DNA from: an uncultured Macromonas sp.
Lineage (GTDB): Bacteria; Pseudomonadota; Gammaproteobacteria; Burkholderiales; Burkholderiaceae
Length of the DNA: 9,053 bases
Direction: 5' to 3'
NCBI GenBank assembly: GCA_946481585.1
Contig: CAMLOF010000108.1
Span: forward strand, 1 to 9,053
Every line of letters begins with the position of its first letter. Position 1 is the first letter of the stretch. The notes under the pieces were generated by a model, which did no database searches, was not told the origin of the DNA, and saw nothing but the letters and a program-made list of their open reading frames with translations. Of this stretch, positions 1-6,543 are shown piece by piece. The position numbers and the translations under genes are program-made.

Positions 1-59
1 TTGAACAGGGTGGATTTGCCGACGTTGGGCAGGCCGACGATGCCGCACTTGAGAGACAT
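1..59 (-). CDS. ychF: YchF redox-regulated ATPase/GTPase-family protein (5' end only)
   Basis: Read on the minus strand from an ATG at 59-57, the first 19 codons give MSLKCGIVGLPNVGKSTLF, the characteristic start of YchF/OLA1, an Obg-related P-loop NTPase. The Walker A (G1) motif GLPNVGKST occupies residues 9-17. Family knowledge: YchF is a cytoplasmic, ribosome-associated protein of about 363 residues that prefers ATP to GTP and acts in translation and oxidative-stress responses. Only the extreme N-terminus is present; the rest lies to the left of the window. An AAAGGAAG Shine-Dalgarno sequence sits at 72-65, five bases before the start, which supports this ATG. A possible -10 (TACAAT on the minus strand, 208-203) would give a leader of about 140 nt, but no good -35 accompanies it. 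Identification rests on 19 residues, but they are highly diagnostic. Confidence 0.93.
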   Translation of the reverse strand, partial: MSLKCGIVGLPNVGKSTLF

Positions 60-362
60 GGAAACTTCCTTTGGAATCGATACCCCGTATGCACTGCCGT
101 GTACTCATTGGAATGCAAACGCACGGCCCGCGCGCTTTGCCTTGAAATGGGCCGGCAGGGGGGCTCGCCGGAAACACGGCTGGCCAGGGGAAATGGTTGC
201 AGATTGTACCGAGCGCCTGGAATGCCCCCTCCAGCGGCCTTTACGGCTTGATACATCTGACGCACCCTGTCACCTCAACAGTCTCGACTTGCCTCAAATA
301 ATTCACACACGATCCACGCGTGTTGCGTGGCGCCTCTGACAACAAACCAAGGAGTTCACATC
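60..362. other. Intergenic region between ychF and the lipoprotein gene
   Basis: About 300 bp between divergent genes with no credible coding sequence; the open frames here lack a ribosome site and recognisable composition. It holds the ychF Shine-Dalgarno and a TACAAT -10 candidate on the minus strand (208-203). On the plus strand there is a candidate promoter for the lipoprotein gene (275-302) and a short perfect inverted repeat, CCACGC-GTGTT-GCGTGG (314-330), in what would be its leader. No RNA gene was recognised. Confidence 0.6.
275..302 (+). promoter_or_regulatory. Candidate sigma70-type promoter of the lipoprotein gene
   Basis: TCAACA (275-280, four of six consensus -35 bases) is separated by 16 bp from AATAAT (297-302, five of six -10 bases). 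Transcription would start near 309 and give a leader of about 54 nt. This is inferred from motif matching by eye only. A stress sigma factor could also be used, since related glycine-zipper lipoproteins such as OsmB are stress-induced. Confidence 0.3.
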
Positions 363-587
363 ATGAAAAACATGCACCGCATCGCCAAACCGCTCGTCGC
401 CCTGCTCATCCTGCCATCGCTGATGGCGTGCTCGAACCTTTCACAGCGCCAGCAAAACGCCGCCATAGGCGCGGGCGTCGGCGCCATTGGCGGCTCCATC
501 CTCACTGGCGGCAGCACACTGGGCACGCTGGGCGGAGCAGCCATTGGCGGCGTCATCGGCCATGGTTCAACGGGGTCCAAACGCTGA
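363..587 (+). CDS. Small glycine-zipper outer-membrane lipoprotein (OsmB/YMGG-like)
   Basis: A 74-residue protein. Residues 1-22 form a lipoprotein signal peptide: basic n-region with K2, R6 and K9, a hydrophobic stretch at 11-20, then the lipobox L-M-A-C with C23 as the predicted lipidated cysteine. The mature part is rich in glycine and alanine with GxxxG-like spacing (AAIGAGVGAIGGS, then LGGAAIGGVIGHG), the pattern of glycine-zipper 2TM domains. A long open frame in the same phase begins further upstream, but the start at 363 is preferred. AAGGAG lies at 349-354 with 8 bp spacing, and only this start places the signal peptide at the N-terminus. Residue S24 after the cysteine argues against inner-membrane retention, so outer-membrane attachment is inferred. 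The function of such proteins is poorly defined; envelope stress roles are known for some relatives. Confidence 0.8.
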   Translation: MKNMHRIAKPLVALLILPSLMACSNLSQRQQNAAIGAGVGAIGGSILTGGSTLGTLGGAAIGGVIGHGSTGSKR

Positions 588-666
588 AGCAACCGCCTCG
601 TTTAAATGTTCAAAAAGCCACAATTCGTCGTGAATTTGCACACAAGGAAAGAGGTGACGCCATAAA

Positions 667-699
667 ATGGCATTTAGTGCCAGATATCACATAATTTGA
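667..699 (+). other. Ten-codon upstream mini-ORF before the HD-GYP-like gene
   Basis: ATG at 667 reads MAFSARYHII and stops at TGA 697-699. It is preceded by AAGGAAAGAGGTG (644-656), a better Shine-Dalgarno region than anything before the ATG at 703. It is in the same frame as the HD-GYP-like gene, which begins one codon (CGC) after the stop. It could be a translated leader allowing reinitiation, the remnant of a longer N-terminus, or chance. Confidence 0.3.
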
Positions 700-702
700 C
701 GC

Positions 703-1689
703 ATGCCCACGGACGAGCCGCCAACCAGCAGTCCTTCAGCGCCAGCCGCTGGAGAGTTGCGCCGTCCACCTTGGCTGGATGAAGACCCGACGGAAGGGTG
801 GCCAGCCCTCCATCGCCGTCTGCAAGCGTTGCTGCAAAAGCCGGAGGTCACCTCCGCAGACTTCATGCCTCGGCTGGAGGCCATTGAGCTGAGCATGCAG
901 TACCTGCTCCACCACAGCGAAGACGACAGCCTGTTCGTCATGGTGCAGATGCTCTTTGACCGCGAACAGGGTTACAGCGCTGCGCACGCATTGTTAGCGG
1001 CATCCATGTGCCACATGATCGGCCCGAGAACCGGCACAACGGGGGAGACCCTCAGCACGCTTGTACGCGCCGCGCTGACCATGAACATCGCAATGAGCCA
1101 GCTTCAGGACCAACTGGCCGGCCAGGTACGTCCAGTGGACGAGGTTCAGCGCGCCGAAATAGACGACCATGCCCACCAGGGTGTCGAACGGCTGCGCCAG
1201 TTGGGCGTTACCGACAGCGATTGGCTGCAACTCGTCGAAAAACACCACGTGCCGAAAGAGGAAGCGCCGCCTGCATCATCCCCGTTGCACTCCAGCCTTT
1301 GCCTGCTTCAAATGGCCGACCGTTTTGTGGCGCGCATCACCCCCCGCCGCAGCCGCAGGGGCCTGTCACCCAAAGTGGCGGCGGGCAACCTTTACCTGGA
1401 AGCACAAGACCGCGACAGCACACTGGGCGCAGCCTTCGTCAAGTTGCTGGGTATGTACCCCCCGGGCACCTACGTTCGGTTGAAATCGGCCGAGACCGCC
1501 GTCGTTGTGCGCCGGGGCGAGCGGGTCAACACCCCTTTGGCCATGGCCATTGCCGACGGGCAAGGCATGCCCCTGAGCGCTCCCGGCAAGCGGGACACCC
1601 AAAACGAGCGCTACCAGATTGAAAAACCGCTGTCGCCAGAAGACGTGAAAATCCGTCTCGACAAATCCAAGCTGCTCCGCCGCGTCTGA
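703..1689 (+). CDS. Degenerate HD-GYP-domain protein, probably catalytically impaired
   Basis: A 328-residue, probably cytosolic protein with a Pro-rich N-terminus (1-30), a divergent HD-GYP domain (about 85-250) and the C-terminal YPPGTYVRL-type tail (252-328) seen in many HD-GYP proteins. HD-GYP enzymes hydrolyse cyclic di-GMP. H95, H156, H181, H182 and D206 fall where metal ligands are expected. The HD dipeptide is replaced by M127-N128 (context AALTMNIAM instead of AALLHDIGK), and the GYP loop after HH is replaced by a Pro/Ala loop (183-195). Spacing from H95 to 127 and from 127 to 156 is 32 and 29 residues, matching the family as I remember it. It may bind rather than degrade the nucleotide, or serve as a protein-interaction module. 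Start 703 has no clear Shine-Dalgarno. A 10-codon in-frame mini-ORF with a better ribosome site ends 3 bp upstream. The gene converges on the MOSC gene with a 15-bp gap. Confidence 0.72.
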   Translation: MPTDEPPTSSPSAPAAGELRRPPWLDEDPTEGWPALHRRLQALLQKPEVTSADFMPRLEAIELSMQYLLHHSEDDSLFVMVQMLFDREQGYSAAHALLAASMCHMIGPRTGTTGETLSTLVRAALTMNIAMSQLQDQLAGQVRPVDEVQRAEIDDHAHQGVERLRQLGVTDSDWLQLVEKHHVPKEEAPPASSPLHSSLCLLQMADRFVARITPRRSRRGLSPKVAAGNLYLEAQDRDSTLGAAFVKLLGMYPPGTYVRLKSAETAVVVRRGERVNTPLAMAIADGQGMPLSAPGKRDTQNERYQIEKPLSPEDVKIRLDKSKLLRRV

Positions 1690-1704
1690 AGTCCGGCCCG
1701 GGGA

Positions 1705-2619
1705 TCATGCGTCCCAGGCGCCCCACTCCCCATGGCCACGCATGCCTTCATGCAACATCTGCCCCACGCCAGCGCGGACGATCGCGTTCATGCCGAAAGT
1801 GATGGCACCCATGAGGCGGCGGTCCTGCCTGTAACTGTGCAGCGTTTGCCCAACGGCCTTGCCGGGTTCGGCGGTGGCAGGGTCAACATCCGGAATGCTG
1901 CAACGCGCGCAAGGCTTTACAGGCTGCAGCCACACGTGCGGTGCCTCTGGGGCGCCGTCAGCATGAAGCCTGACAGACGCCAGCCGGTCTTCGTCGTGCG
2001 ACTCCAGCCCGCCCAGCACGATATTCGGCCGGAAGCGCTGAACACCCACCGGCTGGTGCCCCAGAACCGCCAGCCGCTCGTTCAATTCATTCAATGATGC
2101 GCGCGAGACCACCAACACCGGGAAGCCGTCGCTGAACTGGTTGGGAGCCTCAATGCCTTCCGTCCATTTCATTGACGAAAGACGGCGCACATCCGGGTCA
2201 AAACGCACCAAACGCAGCGGCTGCACCCCCGCTGGCGCATCAAGCCCCAGGAAATCGGTAAACCACTGCGCCGCCAGGTCCCCCATGTCGTAGGCATCAA
2301 CCTCGTCATCCCACACCCTCACGCGGCATGGCGACTCGGCGGCGTCCAGCGCCAGATGCAGCGACAACATGCCCGGCGCACGCAACTCCAACTGCCCCAT
2401 GCGAAAGCGCGGCTGTATCAGTGCCATGCGCGGCAATTCACGCTGGCTCACGAATTCGTGGTTCGCGTCTACCACCATCCAGGTGCGGTCCCATTCCAGG
2501 CCGGTTTCCTGCAACTCTACCGACGACAGGCGCAGCCCGGCACAGGATTTCACCGGGTAAATCCAGAGTTCTTCAATGTGCAAGGGCAAAGCGCCGTCGG
2601 CGCTGGCGAAATCGGTCAT
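1705..2619 (-). CDS. MOSC-domain molybdenum-cofactor protein (mARC/YcbX-like)
   Basis: A 304-residue protein. Residues 12-125 form the MOSC N-terminal beta-barrel (LHIEELWIYPVKSCAG start, then LEWDRTWMVVD and SQRELPRMALI). The MOSC domain follows, with FSDGFPVLVVSRASL (162-176), RFRPNIVLGG (195-204), KPCARC (235-240) and LHSYRQDR (260-267). In mARC and YcbX a cysteine of the CxRC segment ligates molybdenum; C237 or C240 is the candidate here. Related proteins reduce N-hydroxylated compounds such as 6-N-hydroxylaminopurine. At 304 residues it lacks the C-terminal ferredoxin domain of E. coli YcbX, so electrons would have to come from a separate partner. No signal peptide is seen, so it is likely cytosolic. 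The start lies 68 bp from the divergent FAD monooxygenase gene, with only a weak GAGAG ribosome site. The true substrate cannot be told from sequence. Confidence 0.85.
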   Translation of the reverse strand: MTDFASADGALPLHIEELWIYPVKSCAGLRLSSVELQETGLEWDRTWMVVDANHEFVSQRELPRMALIQPRFRMGQLELRAPGMLSLHLALDAAESPCRVRVWDDEVDAYDMGDLAAQWFTDFLGLDAPAGVQPLRLVRFDPDVRRLSSMKWTEGIEAPNQFSDGFPVLVVSRASLNELNERLAVLGHQPVGVQRFRPNIVLGGLESHDEDRLASVRLHADGAPEAPHVWLQPVKPCARCSIPDVDPATAEPGKAVGQTLHSYRQDRRLMGAITFGMNAIVRAGVGQMLHEGMRGHGEWGAWDA

Positions 2620-2675
2620 CTCTCGAACGGGCGCACGGGCCCGGGCTCACGCAAACGCTCATTTTGCCTTGCTTC

Positions 2676-2681
2676 TACAAT
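2676..2681 (+). promoter_or_regulatory. Candidate -10 element of the FAD monooxygenase-dsbC-peptidase cluster
   Basis: TACAAT matches five of six -10 bases and lies six bases before the ATG at 2688. The predicted transcription start would fall at or next to that ATG, implying a leaderless or nearly leaderless mRNA. No convincing -35 sits 16-18 bp upstream (the 17-bp position reads AAACGC), so the assignment is tentative. Confidence 0.35.
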
Positions 2682-2687
2682 TTGCAC

Positions 2688-3824
2688 ATGAGTACCAAGT
2701 ACGACGTGGCCATCCTCGGTGGTGGGGTGGCCGGGCAGACGCTGGCCCTGTTGCTGGCGCGCGACCGCCTGCGCGTGGCCCTGGTGACGCGCCCCCAGCC
2801 CCCTGCTGCCCCGGCTGGCGTCACGCCCGACATCCGGGCCTACGCGCTCAACGCCGCGTCGCGGCAACTCCTGCAATCCCTGCGTGTGTGGCCAGATGGC
2901 CCCGCCGTCAGCCCGCCGGCGGTCACGCCCGTTAACCACATGTGGGTGGCCGACGGCAGCGAAGCCAGCGTGCGTTTTGATGCCCAATCGAGCGGTGCTG
3001 AGGCGTTGTCCTGGATCGTTGACGTGCCTGCACTCGAACAAACGCTGGCACAGGCCGTGCAGTTCCAGCCTGGAATCGACGTCGTGCATGAAAGGCCCGG
3101 CGCGGCGCTGACGGTGATCTGCGAAGGCAAGCGCAGCAGTACGCGCGACGCCATGGGTTTTGAGTTTGATACCCGCCCCTACCCGCAAACGGCGGTGGCA
3201 GCACGCCTGCGCTGCGAGCGCCAGCACGGCGGCGTGGCGCGCCAGTGGTTCATCAATGGCGACATTCTGGCGTTGCTGCCGCTGGAAGGTGAACAAGGCA
3301 ACGCCGTGGCGCTGGTGTGGTCGGTGCCCCATGAACGCGCGGCGCAGTTGCTCGCGCTCGATGCCACTGCCCTGGCGGAAGCGGTAGCGCAGGCCTGCGA
3401 CCACGCCCTGGGCCACATGGAATTGCTGGGTCAACCCGCAGGCTGGCCGCTGGAACTGTCGCGCGCCCGGCATTGGGTGCGCCCCGGTGTGGCGCTGGTC
3501 AGCGACGCAGCCCACGCCATGCACCCGCTGGCAGGCCAAGGGCTGAACGTGGGGCTGGGCGACGTGGCCGAGCTGGCCCGCGTACTGCACGAACGCGAAT
3601 ACTGGCGCGAGTTGGGCGACCTGAAGCTCCTGCGCCGCTACGAACGCGCCCGGCAAGCCGATTTCGGCGCCATGGCCTGGGCCACCGACAACATCTTCGG
3701 GCTGTTTGGCCACCAGGACAGCCGCGTCCAGGCCCTGCGGCGCTGGGGAATGCGTGGTTTTGACCAATTTTCACCACTCAAGACCTGGGCCGCCCGCCGG
3801 GCCATGGGGCGCACCGCCGCCTGA
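2688..3824 (+). CDS. UbiH/UbiF/COQ6-family FAD-dependent monooxygenase
   Basis: A 378-residue flavoprotein hydroxylase. The N-terminal Rossmann motif GGGVAG binds FAD (residues 11-16, preceded by YDVAIL). It has the family feature DIRAYALN (48-55) and the late FAD/ribityl motif SDAAHAMHPLAGQGLNVGLGDV (272-293), a clear signature of the ubiquinone-ring hydroxylase group. Members use NAD(P)H and O2 to hydroxylate the octaprenylphenol ring in ubiquinone biosynthesis, usually with other Ubi proteins. Which ring carbon (UbiH, UbiI, UbiF or UbiM role) cannot be decided here. Departures from consensus are S272 for the glycine of GDAAH and EGKRSSTR (146-153) for the usual DGxxSxxR. The open frame extends upstream through the MOSC gene on the other strand. 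The start at 2688 is chosen because it begins just before the FAD motif and avoids that overlap. No Shine-Dalgarno is present. dsbC follows after 44 bp. Confidence 0.85.
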   Translation: MSTKYDVAILGGGVAGQTLALLLARDRLRVALVTRPQPPAAPAGVTPDIRAYALNAASRQLLQSLRVWPDGPAVSPPAVTPVNHMWVADGSEASVRFDAQSSGAEALSWIVDVPALEQTLAQAVQFQPGIDVVHERPGAALTVICEGKRSSTRDAMGFEFDTRPYPQTAVAARLRCERQHGGVARQWFINGDILALLPLEGEQGNAVALVWSVPHERAAQLLALDATALAEAVAQACDHALGHMELLGQPAGWPLELSRARHWVRPGVALVSDAAHAMHPLAGQGLNVGLGDVAELARVLHEREYWRELGDLKLLRRYERARQADFGAMAWATDNIFGLFGHQDSRVQALRRWGMRGFDQFSPLKTWAARRAMGRTAA

Positions 3825-3868
3825 GCACCGCTTGCGGAACCAAACCCACAGACCGAACACCAAGCTTC

Positions 3869-4588
3869 ATGAACATTTCCCGCACTCTCCGCGCCGCCCT
3901 TACCTTCACGCTGGCAGGCCTCACCCTCGCAGCATTTGCGCAGGAAGCCACCATCCGCAAGGTTCTGGCCGAACGCCTGCCCAACCTGCCCAAGATCGAA
4001 GAGGTCAGCAAGACGCCGATGAACGGCCTGTACGAGGTGCGCATCAACCAGAGCGACATCTTCTACTCCGACGCAAAGGGCGATTTCGTACTGCTGCAGG
4101 GCGAGCTCATCGACACCCGCACCCACGCCAACCTCACCGAAGCGCGCGTCAACAAGCTCACGGCCATCGCCTTTGACCAACTGCCCATCAAAGACGCCTT
4201 CACCACCGTGCGGGGCAACGGCAAGCAAAAGATCGCCGTGTTCAGCGATCCGAATTGCGGATACTGCAAGCGCCTGGAACGCGATCTGGCCAATCTCAAC
4301 GATGTCACGATCTACACCTTCCTGATCCCGATCCTGGGGCCGGACTCGCAAACCAAGGCACGCAACATCTGGTGCGCCAAGGACAAATCCGTTGCCTACA
4401 TCGACTGGATGCTCAAGGGCAGCACGCCTGCCTCGGCCAACTGCGACACCGCAGCGCTCACGCGCAACACCGAATTTGCCAACCGCCTGCGCATCACCGG
4501 CACACCCACCAGCTTCATGGCCGACGGCACCCGCGTGCAAGGCGCGGACTTCAAGAAGATTGAACAGACCTTGGCCGCGCTGAAATGA
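3869..4588 (+). CDS. dsbC: Periplasmic thiol:disulfide isomerase, DsbC family
   Basis: A 239-residue protein with a Sec signal peptide at 1-24 (basic start R5/R8, hydrophobic core, AFA cleavage site before Q25). An N-terminal dimerisation domain (about 26-85) and a linker lead into a thioredoxin fold. The redox centre is C130-G-Y-C133 in the context FSDPNCGYCKRLE, and the cis-proline is P213 (TGTPTSF). A second cysteine pair, C169 and C192, matches the structural disulfide of DsbC. Family role: it reshuffles wrong disulfides in secreted proteins and is kept reduced by DsbD. The length matches the family. There is no visible Shine-Dalgarno or promoter in the 44 bp after the monooxygenase gene, so co-transcription is likely. 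The stop overlaps the next start (ATGA, 4585-4588). DsbG is the alternative family member, but CGYC and the cysteine pair fit DsbC. Confidence 0.93.
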   Translation: MNISRTLRAALTFTLAGLTLAAFAQEATIRKVLAERLPNLPKIEEVSKTPMNGLYEVRINQSDIFYSDAKGDFVLLQGELIDTRTHANLTEARVNKLTAIAFDQLPIKDAFTTVRGNGKQKIAVFSDPNCGYCKRLERDLANLNDVTIYTFLIPILGPDSQTKARNIWCAKDKSVAYIDWMLKGSTPASANCDTAALTRNTEFANRLRITGTPTSFMADGTRVQGADFKKIEQTLAALK

Positions 4589-6423
4589 GCGCGGCACGCT
4601 CCAAGCGCGAACAGTTGGCGGCACGCCCTGGGTTGCGGTATGGCGTGAGCGTGCGCGACCCGCACACCCACCTGTTTGACGTCACCCTGGAAATCGACCA
4701 CCCGGCGCAACGTCAACTGCTGAGCCTGCCCGTGTGGATTCCCGGCAGCTACCTGGTGCGCGAGTTCTCACAACACCTTCAGGAGTTGCGTGCCGAAGCG
4801 GCAGGCAAGCCGGTGGACGTGCGCCAGATCAACAAGAACAGCTGGGAAGTCACCACGCCTGCCAGTGCGAGCACGCTGACACTGCGCTGGTCTGTCTACG
4901 CCTTTGACGCATCGGTGCGCACGGCATTCCTGGACCAGACCCGGGGCTTCTTCAACCCCACCAGCCTGTGCCTGCGCGTGCATGGCCGCGAAGACGAAGC
5001 CCATCTGCTGGAACTTCTGGCCAACCCGCACACCGCAGGCTGGCAGGCCGCCACGGCGCTGCCACCGCTCAAGGTGAAGCGCAATGGCTTCGGGCAATAC
5101 CTGGCCGCCAGCTACGACGAACTGGCCGACTCCCCGGTGGAACTGGGCACGTTCTGGAGCGGCAGCTTCCGCGTGCGCGGCGTACCGCACCGCTTCATCG
5201 TGAGCGGGGCGGGCCCCGGCTTCGATGGTGAACGCCTGCTGCGTGACACCCAGCGCATCTGCGAAGCGGAAATGACCCTGTGGCATGGCCCCCAGGGCAA
5301 GCACGGCCAAGGCCAACCGCCCTTCGGCCACTACCTTTTCATGCTGCACGCCAGCCACGACGGCTACGGCGGCCTGGAACACCGCAACTCCACCGCGCTC
5401 ATCTGCCAGCGGGCCGACCTGCCCCGTCTGCCCGAACCGGGCGGCAAGCCCGCCGCGCTGAAGGCCAGCGACGGCTACACCACGCTGCTCGGCCTCATCA
5501 GCCACGAGTACTTCCACACCTGGAACGTCAAGCGCCTGCGCCCGCGCGAGTTTGCCCGTTACGACTACGGGCAAGAGAACTACACCGAACTGCTCTGGTT
5601 CTTCGAAGGCTTCACCAGCTATTACGACGATCTGCTGGTGCTGCGGGCAGGCCTCATCGACGAAACGGCCTACCTGCAACTGCTGGGCAAGACCATCAAC
5701 CAGGTGCTGCAGACACCGGGTCGGCTGGTGCAAAGCGTGGCCCAGGCCAGCTTCGATGCCTGGACCAAGTACTACCGCGTGCAGGAAAACACGCCCAACG
5801 CGACCGTCAGCTACTACACCAAAGGCGCGCTGGTGGCCCTGTGCCTGGACCTGACCCTGCGCACCGAAGGCCACACGACGCTGGACGCCGTGATGCGCGC
5901 GCTTTACGAGCGCTGCGAAGGCGGCCCCATGCGCCAGGCTGACCTGCTGGCTGTGTTGAAAAAACTGGGCAAGCGCAGCTTCGAGCGTGAATTGCAGGCC
6001 TGGGTGCACGGCACGCAAGACTTGCCACTGGCCGGTCTGCTGCAACGCCATGGCGTGCAGTGGCTGCAGGAGCCTGCGCCGCTGGCACAGCGGCTGGGCC
6101 TGCGCGTCACGGAATCGAACGGACTGGTCATCAAGAACGTGCTGCGCGGCTCAGCGGCCGAAGCGGCTGGCATGGCCGCTGGCGACGAGTGGCTGGGGGT
6201 GGAGACCGCCGACACCACCGGGCATACCGCTGGCTGGCGCGTGCGCAAGCTGGAAGACGTGGCGCTGCACGCCCACGGTCAGTCAACAGTCACGGCACTG
6301 GTCGCCCGTGATGGTCGCCTGCTGCGCTGCCCCCTGCGTTGGCCGGAGCCCACCCACACCGTTCGCCTGGCGCGCCCTGCTCCTGCGCAGGGCGAAACGG
6401 TGCGGCGCTGGCTGCAGGAATAA
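4585..6423 (+). CDS. M61-family metallopeptidase with C-terminal PDZ domain
   Basis: A 612-residue protein. Residues 15-190 form the beta-rich M61 N-terminal domain. The catalytic domain carries YGGLEHRNS (261-269), an exopeptidase-type motif, and the zinc site H307-E-Y-F-H311 (LISHEYFHTWNVKRLRP), with E341 in WFFEGFTSYY as the third ligand. A PDZ domain follows at about 500-590 (LVIKNVLRGSAAEAAGMAAGDEWLGVE). Family knowledge: M61 glycyl aminopeptidases release N-terminal Gly or Ala; substrates in proteobacteria are largely unknown. No signal peptide or membrane segment is visible at the N-terminus (MSAARSKREQLAARPG), unlike the upstream DsbC, so a cytosolic location is inferred. The ATG overlaps the dsbC stop, indicating translational coupling. 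A strong hairpin lies 26 bp after the stop. Confidence 0.9.
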   Translation: MSAARSKREQLAARPGLRYGVSVRDPHTHLFDVTLEIDHPAQRQLLSLPVWIPGSYLVREFSQHLQELRAEAAGKPVDVRQINKNSWEVTTPASASTLTLRWSVYAFDASVRTAFLDQTRGFFNPTSLCLRVHGREDEAHLLELLANPHTAGWQAATALPPLKVKRNGFGQYLAASYDELADSPVELGTFWSGSFRVRGVPHRFIVSGAGPGFDGERLLRDTQRICEAEMTLWHGPQGKHGQGQPPFGHYLFMLHASHDGYGGLEHRNSTALICQRADLPRLPEPGGKPAALKASDGYTTLLGLISHEYFHTWNVKRLRPREFARYDYGQENYTELLWFFEGFTSYYDDLLVLRAGLIDETAYLQLLGKTINQVLQTPGRLVQSVAQASFDAWTKYYRVQENTPNATVSYYTKGALVALCLDLTLRTEGHTTLDAVMRALYERCEGGPMRQADLLAVLKKLGKRSFERELQAWVHGTQDLPLAGLLQRHGVQWLQEPAPLAQRLGLRVTESNGLVIKNVLRGSAAEAAGMAAGDEWLGVETADTTGHTAGWRVRKLEDVALHAHGQSTVTALVARDGRLLRCPLRWPEPTHTVRLARPAPAQGETVRRWLQE

Positions 6424-6449
6424 GGTTTCCCAGGCAGATGCAATCATGT

Positions 6450-6475
6450 GCCCCGGCAGCTTTTGCTCCCGGGGC
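6450..6475. other. Strong hairpin after the M61 peptidase gene, no U-tract
   Basis: GCCCCGG(C)AGC pairs with GCT(C)CCGGGGC around a TTTT loop: ten base pairs with a single C-C mismatch. It begins 26 bp after the peptidase stop and would end or protect the mRNA. The downstream bases (GACACATCC) contain no run of T, so it is not a canonical intrinsic terminator. It may act with Rho or as a 3'-end stabiliser. Confidence 0.55.
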
Positions 6476-6501
6476 GACACATCCTGCACCCGGGGTGCCG
6501 C

Positions 6502-6507
6502 TATAGT
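6502..6507 (+). promoter_or_regulatory. Candidate -10 element of the enoyl-CoA hydratase gene
   Basis: TATAGT matches five of six -10 bases; the predicted transcript starts near 6514. That start lies beyond the in-frame ATG at 6511, so it favours the ATG at 6544. No good -35 is seen at 16-18 bp spacing. Confidence 0.35.
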
Positions 6508-6543
6508 TGAATGCTCCATCACTCCAACCATGTCGAGACAAGC

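Noticed and set aside
1690..1704. Bidirectional terminator between the converging HD-GYP-like and MOSC genes
   Set aside because: The 15-bp gap has only a short GC-rich palindrome and no T-run on either strand.
2328..2687. 120-codon N-terminal extension of the FAD monooxygenase
   Set aside because: It would overlap the MOSC gene on the opposite strand and place the FAD motif far from the N-terminus, contrary to the family. The ATG at 2688 fits.
2616..6051. Long minus-strand open frames of 328-427 codons across the monooxygenase, dsbC and peptidase genes
   Set aside because: They lie antisense to genes with clear catalytic motifs. Their products are low-complexity with no recognisable domain, as expected for shadow frames in high-GC DNA.
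6511..6543. Upstream in-frame ATG for the enoyl-CoA hydratase
   Set aside because: It lies four bases after the candidate -10, so it would precede the transcript start, and the added residues are not family-like.
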